The position numbers were made by a program, and so were the translations under genes. From NCBI GenBank assembly GCA_023213395.1, contig CM041465.1, positions 213,411,741 through 213,475,740 on the forward strand: a DNA stretch of 64,000 bases. The letters are read 5' to 3'. Positions 34,967-46,679 of this stretch are shown here, piece after piece (positions within the stretch are counted from its first letter, which is position 1; every line of letters begins with the position of its first letter). The stretch comes from Cycas panzhihuaensis. Its lineage: Eukaryota; Cycadophyta. The notes under the pieces were generated by a model that saw only the letters and a list, made by a program, of their open reading frames with translations, made no database searches and had not been told where the DNA came from.

Positions 34967-36500
34967 TGTAACATTAATTGTAATATTTGTACTTCTCTTC
35001 TTTTTGGATGTTATGCTCACTTAAAATTCCAAAAAATAACTTGAGCTTAGGAATAGTTAAATTTACAAGGAACGAGTACATGCATGTCAGTTTCTTGTAA
35101 CTAGACTTCAAATTTTGTAATCAATAGATAGTATCAATTTCTTGTAACTGCCCCCTCAGCTAATGATGCACTTGGCAATCTTAACAAGAAAAAGGGCTCA
35201 CCCATTGTACAGTTACCTTATTCTGGAGTTGAATAGAAGAACATTTTCTCCCCACTTGTCTTCCCCATTCCTTCCTTGTAGTGCTGCATGCTCATCTGTG
35301 TTGCAACAAATCCAAGCCTCTATTGGATTCCTCCTAGCTTCCACAGTCCCATTGGCATCCAGAAGAAGGGAATCAACTCCCAAGAATTCCAACTGCTTGA
35401 CTATGGTCCGTAAATGTCACATCATTAGTCAAGGAATGCCCATAGGAATGACCCCCACAGGGAAACAATCAGAGAACAGACACAAGAATGCGACCCTTAG
35501 GAAACATAACCAGAATAGCTTCAGAACAGCACCAATAGGTACATGCCACCCAGAATGCCAACAGAATGGCAAGTGTAGGGGACATTGCCAAGAACGTCAC
35601 CCAAAACAGCTTGTGCAGAGTAGAAAGCTAGTTGGAACAGCATCGATAGCAACGCCCTCATGTATTGAATCGAAATGGATGACTCATTACCTATTATAGA
35701 AATTGTCAAAGAACATAACAGAGCACCACACCAAGCCCAACCAAAAAGAGAATACTGCTGAAATAGTTGGCAGCCTTGAGAACATTTTGCATTTAGCCAT
35801 CAGACATGGTAATTAATAGTCAAATCAAGACAAGCACGGGAACCATATTCCTAGAAATGTTTGGCTGGGAACAGAAAATAGGAGGGTGCAATTGGATCAA
35901 CACAAGGCCATGAACCATATTCCCAGAGTATTTTGCTAGGAACAAAAAAATGAGGTGCAGCCATCCATTTTCAAAGGTACAGCAAGCATAAAGAAGAAAG
36001 AATAATTGGATGGTTTATAGCTCAAGCATATGCATTTTCAGTTTTGAACCTTTTGCATGCATGGAAGACCTACAGGATGCAAATAGGTGCGAGTGTCAAC
36101 AGGAAGAAGAAATCTTTTTAATAAGGTACCAACTTAGTGTTAAAATGCATTATACAAGCAAAGAAACTGTACAGCTAGTTTGTACAGAAATCATGGATAA
36201 AGAGCATAAGGGACACCAGGAGGAGAGAAATAACGACTTAATCAAACTAACTACTTGGGTGAGCTTTTGCAAGGCAGGCGGTGGAGCAAAATGGAAATAA
36301 AATAGGCAGTTTATTGCTAATGTACCATATCTGTAACATTTTGAGCTATAACAGGTTCCAGCAAGTGTATATGGAGGAAAAGAAATTTTAGAAAAAAGCA
36401 AAACAGAAAAGAAATTTTCTAAAAAGTCGGATAGTATTCTGAATAGAATTTGTTCCCATAACAGAATCTTTTTCATCAAGCTACAATTCACATAGAACCA
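34967..36500. other. Stretch without a recognised gene
   Basis: A possible 3' LTR of gypsy G may begin at 34967. A plus-strand open frame at 35163-35699 (178 codons) has no recognisable domain and a patchy composition, and I do not consider it a gene. The rest, up to exon 2 of the U1A-type gene, shows no feature. Confidence 0.4.
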
Positions 36501-36509
36501 CTAGCTCAC

Positions 36510-36682
36510 CATTGGCTTATCATAGAAAGGGAAGCCCTGCATTTGCCGAAGTGCATTAGTAGCAGCTGATACTTCTTCAAACACAACCCATGCCTGACCC
36601 CGATGCTTTAAAGACTTGAGAGCTAGAACTTCAACAATCTTCCCAAATTGAGAGAAAACAGCATACAGAGATTTCTTGAGCT
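36510..36682 (-). CDS. U1A: U1A/U2B''-type snRNP protein, exon 2 (core of RRM1, RNP1)
   Basis: This exon encodes residues 22-79: helix 1 ([16 protein letters not shown]), RNP1 at residues 49-56 (RGQAWVVF), and the run [18 protein letters not shown] that is almost invariant in the SNF/U1A/U2B'' family. The acceptor is a pyrimidine-rich tract ending TGTTCCAG at 36683-36690. The donor is GTGAGC after the ATG codon at 36512-36510. The length of 173 bp with phase 1 in and phase 0 out matches exons 1 and 3 exactly, and there is no internal stop. The nearest coding exons lie 25 kb and 24 kb away, so exon recognition depends on splicing across very long introns. Purity of the frame next to heavily decayed repeats suggests that selection maintains it. 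Confidence 0.96.
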
Positions 36683-36690
36683 CTGGAACA

Positions 36691-39090
36691 CAAATTGCAA
36701 TTGCAAGAAAATTAGGAAAATGAAACAGATTGATTTGATACTTCAACCATGCATTCTACTCCTATTAAAAAGTTTGTATGCAGAGACAGAATGAACAGAT
36801 ATCCAAATAATGTAGTTTACTGTATTTCACAACAGCAAGACTATTGCAAATGTCAAATACTCTGTAACTTGCCTAATTCAAGGCTTTTATAACACAACCA
36901 TAACCTAGTGAAATTCTAAAACAAAGGGATCTCAACTCCCATAATATATGTCAATAAATTATTCAGTTGACTTCACACAGACATCTGTGAAGGTTATCTT
37001 TCTTATGTAAAATAGCATTTACTAAATTATAACAATTCTTAAATTTCCTCTTAAGTACCCTTGAGGTATTTTAAATTATAGCCCAAACAATTTAACCGAG
37101 TATTTGTCTATATTGTCTTATTCATAAAAGCAGACAAAATAAGCTCCATTTACAATATTAACAACTAGAAGACAAGACAGGCAAGCTTTTGATCGGTTCC
37201 ATATGAAGAACAAAAGCATTGGTTTGCACGCTTTCAATAGCCTCATCATCAATGGATTTAATAACACATCTTTCTCATTGTCCGTTCTACCTAAGAATCT
37301 TTGATATTGACTATTGCCTCGACTTGTCCAGCAAAAGTTCTTTGAAAGCATGCCACTTGACATTGACATAACTGAACCAAAAGAAGTTATATTGAATCCG
37401 TACACATTTCAAACTCTATAATTTGCACTGATAAGTTTTTGCCAAAAGAATGATAGCAATTTCAGAAGTGCGTCTTTCAAACAAGATGAATAAAATATTT
37501 TGCTGCCAATATTTGACAGGCAAAACTACCCTACCAAAACCAGGCCTAGGAATGAGGTTGTAACAGATCCGTGTTGTAGACACACAAACATTTAGATGTT
37601 ACTGAAGCATTAATAACATTTAAGTTGCATGGCAAATAATAAATGCACAAATACAAGATCCTTCGTAGTGAGATCTAATTTCAGTCCATGGACAAGTAAT
37701 CATATGGCTTTGTTAAGGATAATAACCTTAACCAAAAGAAACATTTTTGCGCTCAATAGTTGGTATAAAAACACTGTTTAGACCTGTAGCAAGGATGGAA
37801 TATGGCTTTAGATTTGAGCAAGCACACAGTCACCAATATCTACACAGGAAAAAGTCTTCTGAAAGAAACACCCTCCACCAACTTCGTTTTTCAGAAAGGC
37901 TAGTGAACTGATAGGAAGCATTTTCTAGGCACTTTCATTGCACAACCTAAAGATTGCATGCCTTAATTTAGCCAAAACATGAGCTAAAACAAGTCCCTTG
38001 ATTGAACTACACTCTATATAAGGCACCAGGCATCAAGCATGTCCCTAGAACCAAAAAGTCTTGTCCTGGCTGGGACAACAATCATGAACAATGTGACACA
38101 GCTTTGTTTGACACTCCTCCAAATGGCAGTAAAAGCTGTCTTCATATTCAACATGCACCTTGTAGTGCAATCCCACCTTACTAAAAGGCACGCCTCCCTT
38201 TTATTCGTAAAAAAAGTGTTTCCTTCTAATCACATTTAAAGATGCTCCCACCAAACACCCACTACTTATACACCTGTCAAACCTGCGACGCTATATGAAA
38301 TAGATATTTGGGGGTCAAGTCTATCCTAGAAAAATCAGGCACAAGCTGAAAGAGTTCAAACCCTCATGTTTTTCTAGGACAACATGCAGCAAACACAACT
38401 GCTTGTAGTATCGTGCAAAAAATGTTTGGTCACGCCGATTAGATATGGAGAATCATTTCAGAATTCTCCATACAAGACGTGTTATACACATATAGGCATA
38501 GGATTTTAGCCATACTCGGCCCTTCTGTTATGTACCCCATGACTCGCCTTTAGGTATATATTACATTTAGCTGCATATGTCTCAATGGTATGTATTGAAC
38601 ATATGCAACCAGCTATCTTTCAGGGTATTTATTATGAACCCAAGGGGTTGCATGGACTCTTCTTATTTATGTTCTAGCTGTTGTGCCCATTAGTTACTAG
38701 AACATCCCTCAGATACATAGTTCAGCATCCTGTCAGCTTGAAGTCCATATAAGACACAACTATCCACCGGAGCACACATGTAACTAGCCACTGAGCCTGC
38801 TGGTTGCTAGAACGTCCCTCATATACACAGTTCATCATGGCTGATTAAAAACTAAATCTTGGGGATTATTTTGTGCTAATATGTCTGGTGTTGCAGAATG
38901 GACTTATTATTATTGGAAGTTGATGCAATCATTTTTGTTACTAGAAGTTAATGCTGTACTTGTTGCTACCATCAAAATCCTGTTGTGATCAGGCACTGCA
39001 CTTGTTTACCATATAACAGGGTATAACCATACATATACATCTGAAGGCGAGGCTGTTCATAAAGAAATGAATTCATGAATAGGGAAGAGG
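36691..39090. other. Intron 1, acceptor-side stretch without recognised features
   Basis: AT-rich with short open frames only. No transposon protein motif was seen, which makes this one of the least repeat-like parts of the window. Confidence 0.45.
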
Positions 39091-39099
39091 GGAATGCAC

Positions 39100-39177
39100 C
39101 TGCAGTTGGAGGCAGCTCTTTGATAGGTTGAAGCTGCCCCGGCCCAGACATAGAGGTGTACTCATCAAAAGAGAACT
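39100..39177 (-). other. Possible 78-bp exon, phase 1 at both ends, product unknown
   Basis: On the minus strand GGGCACAG precedes 26 codons ending in ACTGCAG before a GTGCAT donor. The reading frame has no stop and gives FSFDEYTSMSGPGQLQPIKE followed by LPPTA, which looks like real protein. I do not recognise it. Both ends are phase 1, like intron 1 of the U1A-type gene in which it lies on the same strand. So it could be a cassette exon, an exon of a captured gene, or chance. Confidence 0.35.
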
Positions 39178-39305
39178 CTGTGCCCCTCAATTGATTCAGT
39201 GTTCATGATAGATTTATAGATATCTTAATGACAACATTAACTCCATTACAAGAATCATTAGTTGCAATCTTGCATGGACATTCCACCAAGTTCTTAGTGC
39301 CATAT

Positions 39306-40640
39306 TCTTAGATTAATTTGCAGGTCCCATGAATGAGTTCAGAACACCAAACCTGATTTCCCTCCATAGCAGAGGTGTCCAATTTCAACTTGCCTTGGAT
39401 TCCATCACATGATTTGATAATACAGTCCAAATCTGAACTACAACAACTATCATTCCCAGTTAGCCTCTTATCATGCACTAACTCAGCAAATCTGCATCCT
39501 TTGAGACTTTTTCATCCAAACTCCACTTTAAGGCATTCCAAGTTCTGGGTAGAGACCAGAAAGATAATCCAGAGGGTGAAATATAAACAGAATCTTGAAA
39601 ATATTTTTTCGAATCTTGAAAATATTTTTTCTTGCTAGGCCTTGGCCCAATTTTCCATCCTGCAGCCAATAGATGATTCTTTGTCCGTTCACGCAAACTC
39701 TTGCATAACTCAGAAATAGAAAGTTTCTTCTCAGCCTCCTGATTTTTTGATAAGACATATAAACTAACTCTTTGGTGTTTTATCAACATACCTTTGCTTT
39801 TATTTTTGACCTTGGCTTTGGATAAACTTTTCTCTAAAATCTTCCTATCTAGCAACTTTTCCATATTGTTACCCTTAATTTCCAATGATCTACCTGCTTC
39901 ACTACCTCTTAAAACCATATATGAGTTGAAGATTGCAGCCAATGTACTATGCCCTAATCTCTTGTTGGTCCTATATGCATACAGTCTGCCAGAAGCATGG
40001 ATATAGGCCGAATTTCTAGCCATATAATGGCTTAAGATCATGCCCTCCTTAAATGCTTTAGCAACAAGAAGCATTATCTGCTTTGATTTCTTTACTCAAA
40101 ATGCTGCGCTTCGGCCTTCCAAGTTTATGCTATGTCAAACCCCCCTCCTCTTTCTTTTCCTTCCATTTTTCTCTTTGTAAACTTTCAATTTTACACCTTT
40201 TTTCATTTTTCAATTTCAGAATTCCTTTCTGATAAACCAACACAGCCGATGTCCTGCAGATCAAATTCTAAAGCTTTCAACAAACAATCTTCTCTCACAA
40301 ATATACTTAAATCTTGCCAATATCCCTGCCAACCACCTTATTTGGAAGCTTTCTAGATGAAAAATGTCTTTTTCCAACCCCTTTTGGTGATTGACTTAAC
40401 TTTGATGGATAATCAATGGCTCTTTTTTAAGTCTCCTGTTACTTTCTAGACGAAAAATGTCTTTTTCCAACCCTTTTTGGTGATTGACTTAACTTTGATG
40501 GATAATCAATGGCTCTTTTTTTTTTTCTCCTGTTACTTTCTAGACGAAAAATGTCTTTTTCCAACCCTTTTTGGTGATTGACTTAACTTTGACGGATAAT
40601 CAATGGCTCTTTTTTCTTTTCTCCTGTTACTTCTGCTAGA
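39306..40640 (-). pseudogene. IDM1-like PHD-finger/acyltransferase gene fragment, decayed
   Basis: The open part at 39478-40074 contains LRERTKNHLLAAGWKIGPRP, DSVYISPSGLSFWSLPRTWN and AL. This AGW..RPR...Y.D.VY..P.G...WS block precedes the PHD fingers in plant IDM1-like chromatin proteins. Just upstream is GRPKRSILSKEIKAD, an AT-hook-like motif, in another frame. Downstream, after a -1 shift, an open frame continues as FAELVHDKRLTGNDSCCSSD. A 21-bp in-frame duplication repeats KKYFQDS. The first ~400 bp (40250-40640) carries three 93-bp tandem units that are coding-like but frame-broken. No PHD finger or acetyltransferase domain was found, so this is a 5' fragment. It is assigned by motif memory; the family call is moderate. 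Confidence 0.6.
40351..40630. repeat. Three tandem copies of a ~93-bp unit
   Basis: The units are 40351-40443, 40444-40537 and 40538-40630, almost identical apart from a homopolymer T run of different length. On the minus strand each can read DYPSKLSQSPKRVGKRHFSS, so the unit seems to be a duplicated coding segment of about 31 codons. Slippage in the T run has put the copies out of frame. Confidence 0.95.
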
Positions 40641-41198
40641 CTTGTCTTCCTCCAAACTTTTGGCCTCTTCCTGTCCAATATCTAAACACCACATTTACAA
40701 GATTTGATTATCGATGCAGCAGGTAACTTTTGTCTTAATTCATTGTCCCTCATATGAGAGACTTCGATTCTAACCAGGGATGAAACATGTTTTTCCTCTA
40801 GTATAGAACTTCCAAACTCAATATATTCAATAAAACCTACAATATCAATGTGCGGAATCAAATTTATTCAAATCGTGCAATATGATCGCCTTCGTCTTCA
40901 ACAATTCTTTGAAGAACAACTTCTTCCAATTCCAAAGATCGACTCAAATATATTATAGGCAGTTAGTCTCCACCAATCAATGATATAATTCGGCAACAAA
41001 TTACTAATGCAATGACAATTACATGTTGACTATAACATCACCATTCGTCAAATATTAACATAGGCATTTCTTGGCATTATAATGGTGAAAACTCTCCTTT
41101 GTTGTGCTGTCATTGTCACCCAACCATATCAAAGAAGCATCACAAACAATTTTCTAAAAAGGTTCTTAGGGATTTGAACCGCTGCAATGGCACCAAAA

Positions 41199-41722
41199 TG
41201 TGTGCTCTCTATGTGCCATCGACATAGCTCAATGCAAGAAGGAAACACACCGGAGAATAACAATCACATTACCAACCTAAAAACATAGAATTGCAATCAC
41301 ATTACCAACCTAGAAGCATAGAATAACAATCACATTACCAATCCAGAAGCATAAGCACAATGCACACAATAAATTGAGGCAAACCTTATTTTCATTACCA
41401 TGAAGGGGATTTGGATCGACCCAAGAAGGGTTGGATGCAAGCCCAAAGTGCAACAAATGAAGAACCCTTAACTCAATACACAATGAGAGATACAATGGAA
41501 GAAAGGAGAGAAAGCCCGGTGCACTCTCTCTCTCACACAGCCCCCTTCTATGTACATGAATGCTCCTTTTATAGTCTTTCCCCCCAACCATTTCCAACTA
41601 ACTCATTAATGATAGTTTATTAACAATAACAATAATTACACTGGTCGTCATAATTGCAATCATGGTCCCAGTTGTACTTTTGGTCATACCTGAACTACAA
41701 TCGAATCTCTAGTCGCACTTCT
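41199..41722 (-). repeat. Older LTR (left part), split by copia I
   Basis: On the minus strand it ends at 41199 (GAGAGCACACA) before TTTGGTGCCATTGCAGCGG, a primer-site-like sequence. A good TATA box, GACTATAAAAGGAGC, lies near 41565-41580. Its U3 side contains GTGCGACTAGAGATTCGATT-type motifs that resume at 46552-46640 on the far side of copia I. It is related in motif to the LTR at 24822-25530. Confidence 0.65.
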
Positions 41723-42100
41723 TGTTAAAACATCAGTGCCATCTCATTTGTAAATGTACTTAATGTATCTTTGTACCATATTGTAATCAAATTGTAATTG
41801 ATAATCATGTCGGATCCGCCCCTTGCCGAATAGCGGGCCAATAATATTGGCTCGTTATGTCAACCAATGAGATTAATCTTCAAGGCATATCGTGGTCTAT
41901 AAATTATACCCGAACGCTCTCATTTGTACATTGGATTGTTGGATATGGTGAAACTCTGCCAAATTGACGATTGGCAATGCTAACTAATTGGGCTATCTCA
42001 ATTCTGTGCAAATAATTTGTGTTGATCTATTGTTAACTTTGCTTTGTCATTTAATTTTTGCATGAACATGAGTTGTTTAGATCCTGTCTTGAATTTTTCA
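41723..42100 (+). repeat. 5' LTR of copia I (378 bp)
   Basis: It starts TGTTAAAACATCAG and ends GAATTTTTCA. A TATA-like CTATAAATTATACC is near 41892. The primer-binding site TGGTATCAGAGCTAG follows at 42101. Confidence 0.93.
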
Positions 42101-42115
42101 TGGTATCAGAGCTAG

Positions 42116-43985
42116 CTTGTATGCTTGTAATCAGTTTGTTGCAGATTTTTTCAACCCATTTGCTGAAAACAATAGGCCGTTTGCAAAAATCGAGTCCGTT
42201 TGTGACTCCACATGAGTGACGTCTCTAGAATATACATTGCACAAGTGTCTCGTTCTCGCCTCAACTACATTGCTCACATCATGTGATCTCATGACTTCTA
42301 GCATCTATATGTGCTAAATCTTTGTTCTTCGATTGTCCGTATAATTGCCAATGTTGTTGTCGTTGCTCTGTTACTGGGAACTGAACCCTCCTCACCCTCT
42401 TGACAGGCGAGGATACTCACCACAACTCACACCTGCATTGTTTCCATTAGAGAGACGTCTCATGAAATAAACAATTATGTGTGCACCTTTGCACTCCCAC
42501 CTCAATCTACATTTGTTGATGTTTGCCTTCACATTACGCGACCCATCCTCACTCATCGTCAACTTTGTTGTCCTTCGTCTAACTGCCACACGCCCTAATC
42601 CCTTTTTTCAGTGGTGAATGAGCTTCTGTGCGCCATCACCTATCCGTTTGAAGACCTGCACCCGCTCCAACATTATGTGACTAAACATCCGCAAAGATGT
42701 TTGTCGAAGATTGATCAGGATCTGGCAAAGAATAGAATACTCAATCTGCACCTCCATTGAAGTTTGCCCTAGGATCTTCTTGACAATTAGTTGGAGAAGA
42801 TCAATACTCCAAGCAATAATCATTGATACAAAGTGAAATTATATTGGATTTGCAAGATCTATGTCGCCAGTTGTTTCACTGTTAACCTCCTAGCATGTTC
42901 AATTATTTCATCTTTGAAATATATATATTTTTTATAAAATTTTAACATGATTTAATTACATTGTAATCAATTTATATGTCTGTTAGCCCCTCTAGTTGCA
43001 GCAAGTGGTCGTATGCAGATACACAGTGACCGAGGGCTTAGCAGCCAAGGGGGCTACAAGCCTACCCTAGTTCAACTTATTAACATAAGAAGGACTGTAC
43101 ATTGGTTTACTAATATCTTTGCAATGGGAGATTTGTTTTTCGAACCATAAGAACCATCAGATTTCTAACTTAGAGCTCTACATCCTAGAGTTAATTTCAG
43201 AGTGATTTGGACAAAATTTCAGGGGTTTTGATTTAGATGAAGTTGACCCTTCTTTATGTACTTTCTTAAGTCTATTTTAATTAATTGAGGACTTATTTTA
43301 CATATTACAAAGGGGTTTTTTCTGTTGTTTGTTGTTCACATTCTTCTCATTATCTGTTCTACCTGATTTGTGGCTAACATTTGCATTTGCATTGTGGTTG
43401 TAGGTGCCCTACTTGAACGAAGGAGGTTGCTCGCTTCTTGCAAGCATAGTCATTCTTTAAGCACCCTAAAAAGGAACCCTCACTTAAACAAGACCACACT
43501 TAAAATCAAATTAAACTTGAAAGATTAAAAAAATAACTCTAAATTTGAGCATCAAAACTTTTCCAACCTTACAAGGGAAACGGTTAGGACCCCTGAAGTT
43601 ACCACACTGCACACACCTTTTCCTTTTCTCAAACTCCGCGGACATTAGAGAAAGGCATTGGCCATAAGGTGTACTAAGTGACAGATTGAAGTGTAAACCA
43701 TCCTTGGAGTTTGAAAATCAGGCTAGAGTGCCTTGGTTTGAGTCCTTCGCTAGATCTATCGCTCGACATAAATCTAATGCAGATGGACAAACAACATCAG
43801 GGAGTCCATCAGCCTTCTAAGAGCCCATACACCAAGGTATATAGAGCTTAACTTGCTTATGTACTAGTATATAGGATCCCTGATCTACCACCTATGGGCA
43901 GGCGCTACTAGACAAAATAGCAATCAAGAGCTTCTTGGAGACCCTTAAGACTTAACATTCTAGTTTAGTATCCCTTTAAGTAGAT
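42116..43985 (+). other. Leader of copia I with probable extra insertions
   Basis: The leader between primer site and gag is about 1.9 kb, long for copia, so unrelated sequence is probably inserted. I could not delimit any insertion. A C/G-richer segment at 42985-43070 stands out. Confidence 0.4.
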
Positions 43986-43989
43986 AGGA

Positions 43990-45030
43990 CACAAAGACAC
44001 ATAAAAATGACAGCACAAATGCTAGTGTCAAATGCCATCAAACTAAGTGGAACTAATAACTTTTTGGCTTGGAAGAAACAAGTTGAAAACCATTGATAAT
44101 GAATGATTATTGGGCCTATGTAAATGGGAATATTGCTTAACCAACACCCACCAAGGACGCAAACAACCCTAACTAAGAGATTCCACCTGATCCTATTGCC
44201 CTAGCAACCTTCAAAGCTAAAATAAAATTGCCCTCTCCTTTCTTCACCTTGTTGTAGAAGACTAAGTTGATCAAAACATTGAAACTGCTAAAACATTTCA
44301 TAAAGCTTGGAGCATCATAAGCTCCCTCTATGAGAGAGGGATGACTCTAGATCCATCACCTTGAAAGCTCGCCTCTTTGTCATTCCCTTTGTTGGCATTA
44401 TAGCTTCATACCTTACTGAAATCAAAACTATTAGAAATCAACTCATCAACCTTGGCACCCCTCCTTCTGACCATGACTTAATGTCAAGTATTATCAACAT
44501 CCTTCCCATTGAATACAACAACTTTGTATCCTGCCTATATAATAACTTTGCCAAAATGGATTTCAACACCTTGGAAGGACTTTTGCTTAGGGAGGAGAAC
44601 ATCCTAGATCACTAAGGAGTGGCATCCACTTTTAACTCTACTCCTGCATTTGCAACCAAAAATTCAAGGAGGAACCAACCACCTCAACAGCAACCCATTG
44701 CCCAACAATTTGGTTCATTGAACCTCACTCAACAATAATAGCAGCCACGACCTTCAAGGAATCAGTAACGAAAACAAAATGTCACCTACTTGTATTGTGA
44801 CAAGAATGGGTATCTTGTGATAGATTGTAGAAGAAGATAAGCAAATCTGCAACTCTTACAAAATCAAGGTGGACAACAAGGGGGGCAAAATTTTCAACAA
44901 AACGGGAACCAAAGGCAAAATCAAAATCAGGGGCAATTTAATAGGCAAAGAAACCAACCAAGGAACCAAAGGTTCAACAGGAATTCCCAACAAGGAGGCA
45001 AGGTAACTGATTCACAAGGCAACTTTGAAA
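43990..45030 (+). pseudogene. Copia element I gag
   Basis: It opens with a copia gag start (SNAIKLSGTNNFLAWKKQVE, 44025-44090). The central gag helix follows at 44361-44615 (EIKTIRNQLINLGTPPSDHD, FNTLEGLLLREENI). A Gln/Asn-rich tail (QQGGQNFQQNGNQRQNQNQG) surrounds a knuckle in which His has become Tyr (CDKNGYLVIDC). Several stops are present. Confidence 0.85.
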
Positions 45031-45032
45031 AT

Positions 45033-45608
45033 ATGTTCTACACAGCCTTGTCATCTCAACATGATGACAATTCTTGGTTGATTAATTCTGGTGCCACTCG
45101 TCACATGACTAGTACCGAAGACTTGCTTGAGGATACACATCCCATAAGGGCTCAAACAATTACATTTGGAGACAATCTCACATATGATACAACCAAAATT
45201 GATAGAGCCTCCATTACATTGAAGAACTCCAATGTTCACAATCATATTAGCAACATTCTCTCGGTACCTAGCATGAAACAAAACTTGTTGTTAGTCAGCC
45301 GGATAAACAAGCAGAACGTTGATGTTCTATTCAACCAAGGTGTTTGCACCATCATAAATCATATGACAGGACAATTGATTGCTACAAGACATGAGAACAG
45401 TCGATTATATAAGTTGGATGGAGTTCCCCTCATCACCGCCAGACCACAACAAGATTCTTGTGCTACTGTACAAACCGTTCATCTTGATAAAGGTCAACAA
45501 ATCTTAGTTGAAGAGCCACCATGGAAGAAATTCAAAGTGAACGGTCATACCCTGATGAACAACCCCCCTCAAAGAGCACCAAGGACCAATTATGACACCA
45601 ACGCCTAG
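45033..45608 (+). pseudogene. Copia element I protease
   Basis: This 191-codon open stretch begins just before the protease active site. The canonical DSGA reads NSGA (WLINSGATRHMT), so the catalytic Asp is gone. The remainder (DLLEDTHPIRAQTITFGDN, ILSVPSMKQNLLLVSRI) is standard copia protease, followed by the pre-integrase region. Confidence 0.88.
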
Positions 45609-45609
45609 A

Positions 45610-46392
45610 ACACTTAAACGTGTAAAGCCTAAATCTCATGTATAGGCTACAAATGGTGCACGAGTTGCCTGAGATAAAAAGAACCAATTGCATTTGTGAG
45701 GCCTGCTTACTAGGAAAGCAGCATAAAGAGCCATTCCCTTCACGAAAAGCTTGGCGTGCCTCTACACCTTTGGGGTTAGTCCACTCAAATATATGTGGAC
45801 CTATGTCGGCTTCTTCCCTCAATGGAAGTTGGTTCTTCATGACCTTCGTTGATGACTATTCGAGGAAAGTTTGGGTCTACTTTCTTCGACACAAATTTGA
45901 AGCTTTTGAAAAATTTGAGGTCTTCAAGGCTAAAGTTGAAAATGAAACTAGCATGATTATCAAGGTGCTTAGATCAGACAATGACAGTTCACCAATTTCT
46001 GTCGAGAATTTGGGATCAAACGCCAATTCTCGCTCTACGCACACCCCAACAAAATGGTGTTGCAGAAAGAATGAACCAAAATTTCGTGAACAAAGCAAAG
46101 GCTATGTTGAGTGCTACAAACCTTACTACTTGTTTTTGGGTTGAAGCTCTATCTACTGCTACATATCTCACAAACAGAAATGTTGCCATAGCAAAAAGAG
46201 ATATAACATCCGAAAAGGCTTGGTCAGGCCAAAAGCCTACCATCTCACACTTAAGGACATTCAATCGCACCACTTACAAGTACATCCCCAAAGAAAACAA
46301 AAAAAAAATTAGATGGCAAGAGCCTCAAGTGCATTTTCATTGGTTATGTACCCAGATGTAAAGCATACAAGGTGTATGACCCTGATGGATAC
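45610..46392 (+). pseudogene. Copia element I integrase, truncated
   Basis: The integrase has the zinc-region end CEACLLGKQHKEPFP, VHSNICGPMSASSLNGS with the first catalytic Asp changed to Asn, FVDDYSRKVWVYFL and KVLRSDN with the second Asp. A frame change leads to TPQQNGVAERMNQNFVNKAK with the Glu. It breaks off at VYDPDGY (about 46392), where 3' LTR sequence begins. Confidence 0.88.
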
Positions 46393-46546
46393 AATGAAAC
46401 TCTGCCAAATTGAGGATTGGCAGTGCCAACTAATTTGGTCGTCTCAATTCTGTACAAATAATTTACATTGATTTGTTATTTACTTTCCTTTGTCATTTAA
46501 TTTATGCATGCATATGAGTTGTTTAGATCATGTCATGAATTTTTCA
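46393..46546 (+). repeat. 3' LTR of copia I, only the last 154 bp
   Basis: It matches the end of 41723-42100 from ATGAAACTCTGCCAAATTG to ATTTTTCA. Everything upstream in the LTR is lost in the internal deletion. Confidence 0.9.
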
Positions 46547-46551
46547 CTTCT

Positions 46552-46640
46552 AGTCATATCTAGGCTACAATGGGAACTCTGGTTGCACTTTCAACCATAC
46601 CTAAGTTGCAATCAAAATTTTGGTCACACTTCTTATTGTA
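46552..46640 (-). repeat. Older LTR (right part), continuation of 41199-41722
   Basis: The same motif class (ATACCTAAGTTGCAATCAAA, GGTCACACTTCTTATTGTAC) resumes after the CTTCT duplication of copia I. Confidence 0.6.
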
Positions 46641-46679
46641 CTCAGATTTGTTGCTCTTAAGCTTGATTTGCGTCCGCAC

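Larger units (their letters stand above)
12501..36509 (-). other. Intron 2 of the U1A-type gene (24,009 bp)
   Basis: The boundaries are GTGAGC at 36509 and CCACAG ending at 12501, phase 0. It is filled with copia D split by gypsy E, gypsy remnants F, G and H, and solo or orphan LTRs. Most elements are antisense to the window's plus strand, that is, sense with the host transcript. Confidence 0.9.
41723..46546 (+). mobile_element. Copia element I, internally deleted, with target duplication CTTCT
   Basis: A complete 5' LTR (41723-42100) is followed by primer site, gag, protease and integrase. The element then jumps into the last 154 bp of its 3' LTR. It is flanked by CTTCT at 41718-41722 and 46547-46551. 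RT and RNase H are lost. Both flanks belong to one older LTR, which supports the nesting. Confidence 0.92.

Noticed and set aside
35163-35699. 178-codon open frame on the plus strand
   Set aside because: No recognisable motif and patchy composition; nothing around it supports a gene, though it is among the longer frames not explained by a transposon.
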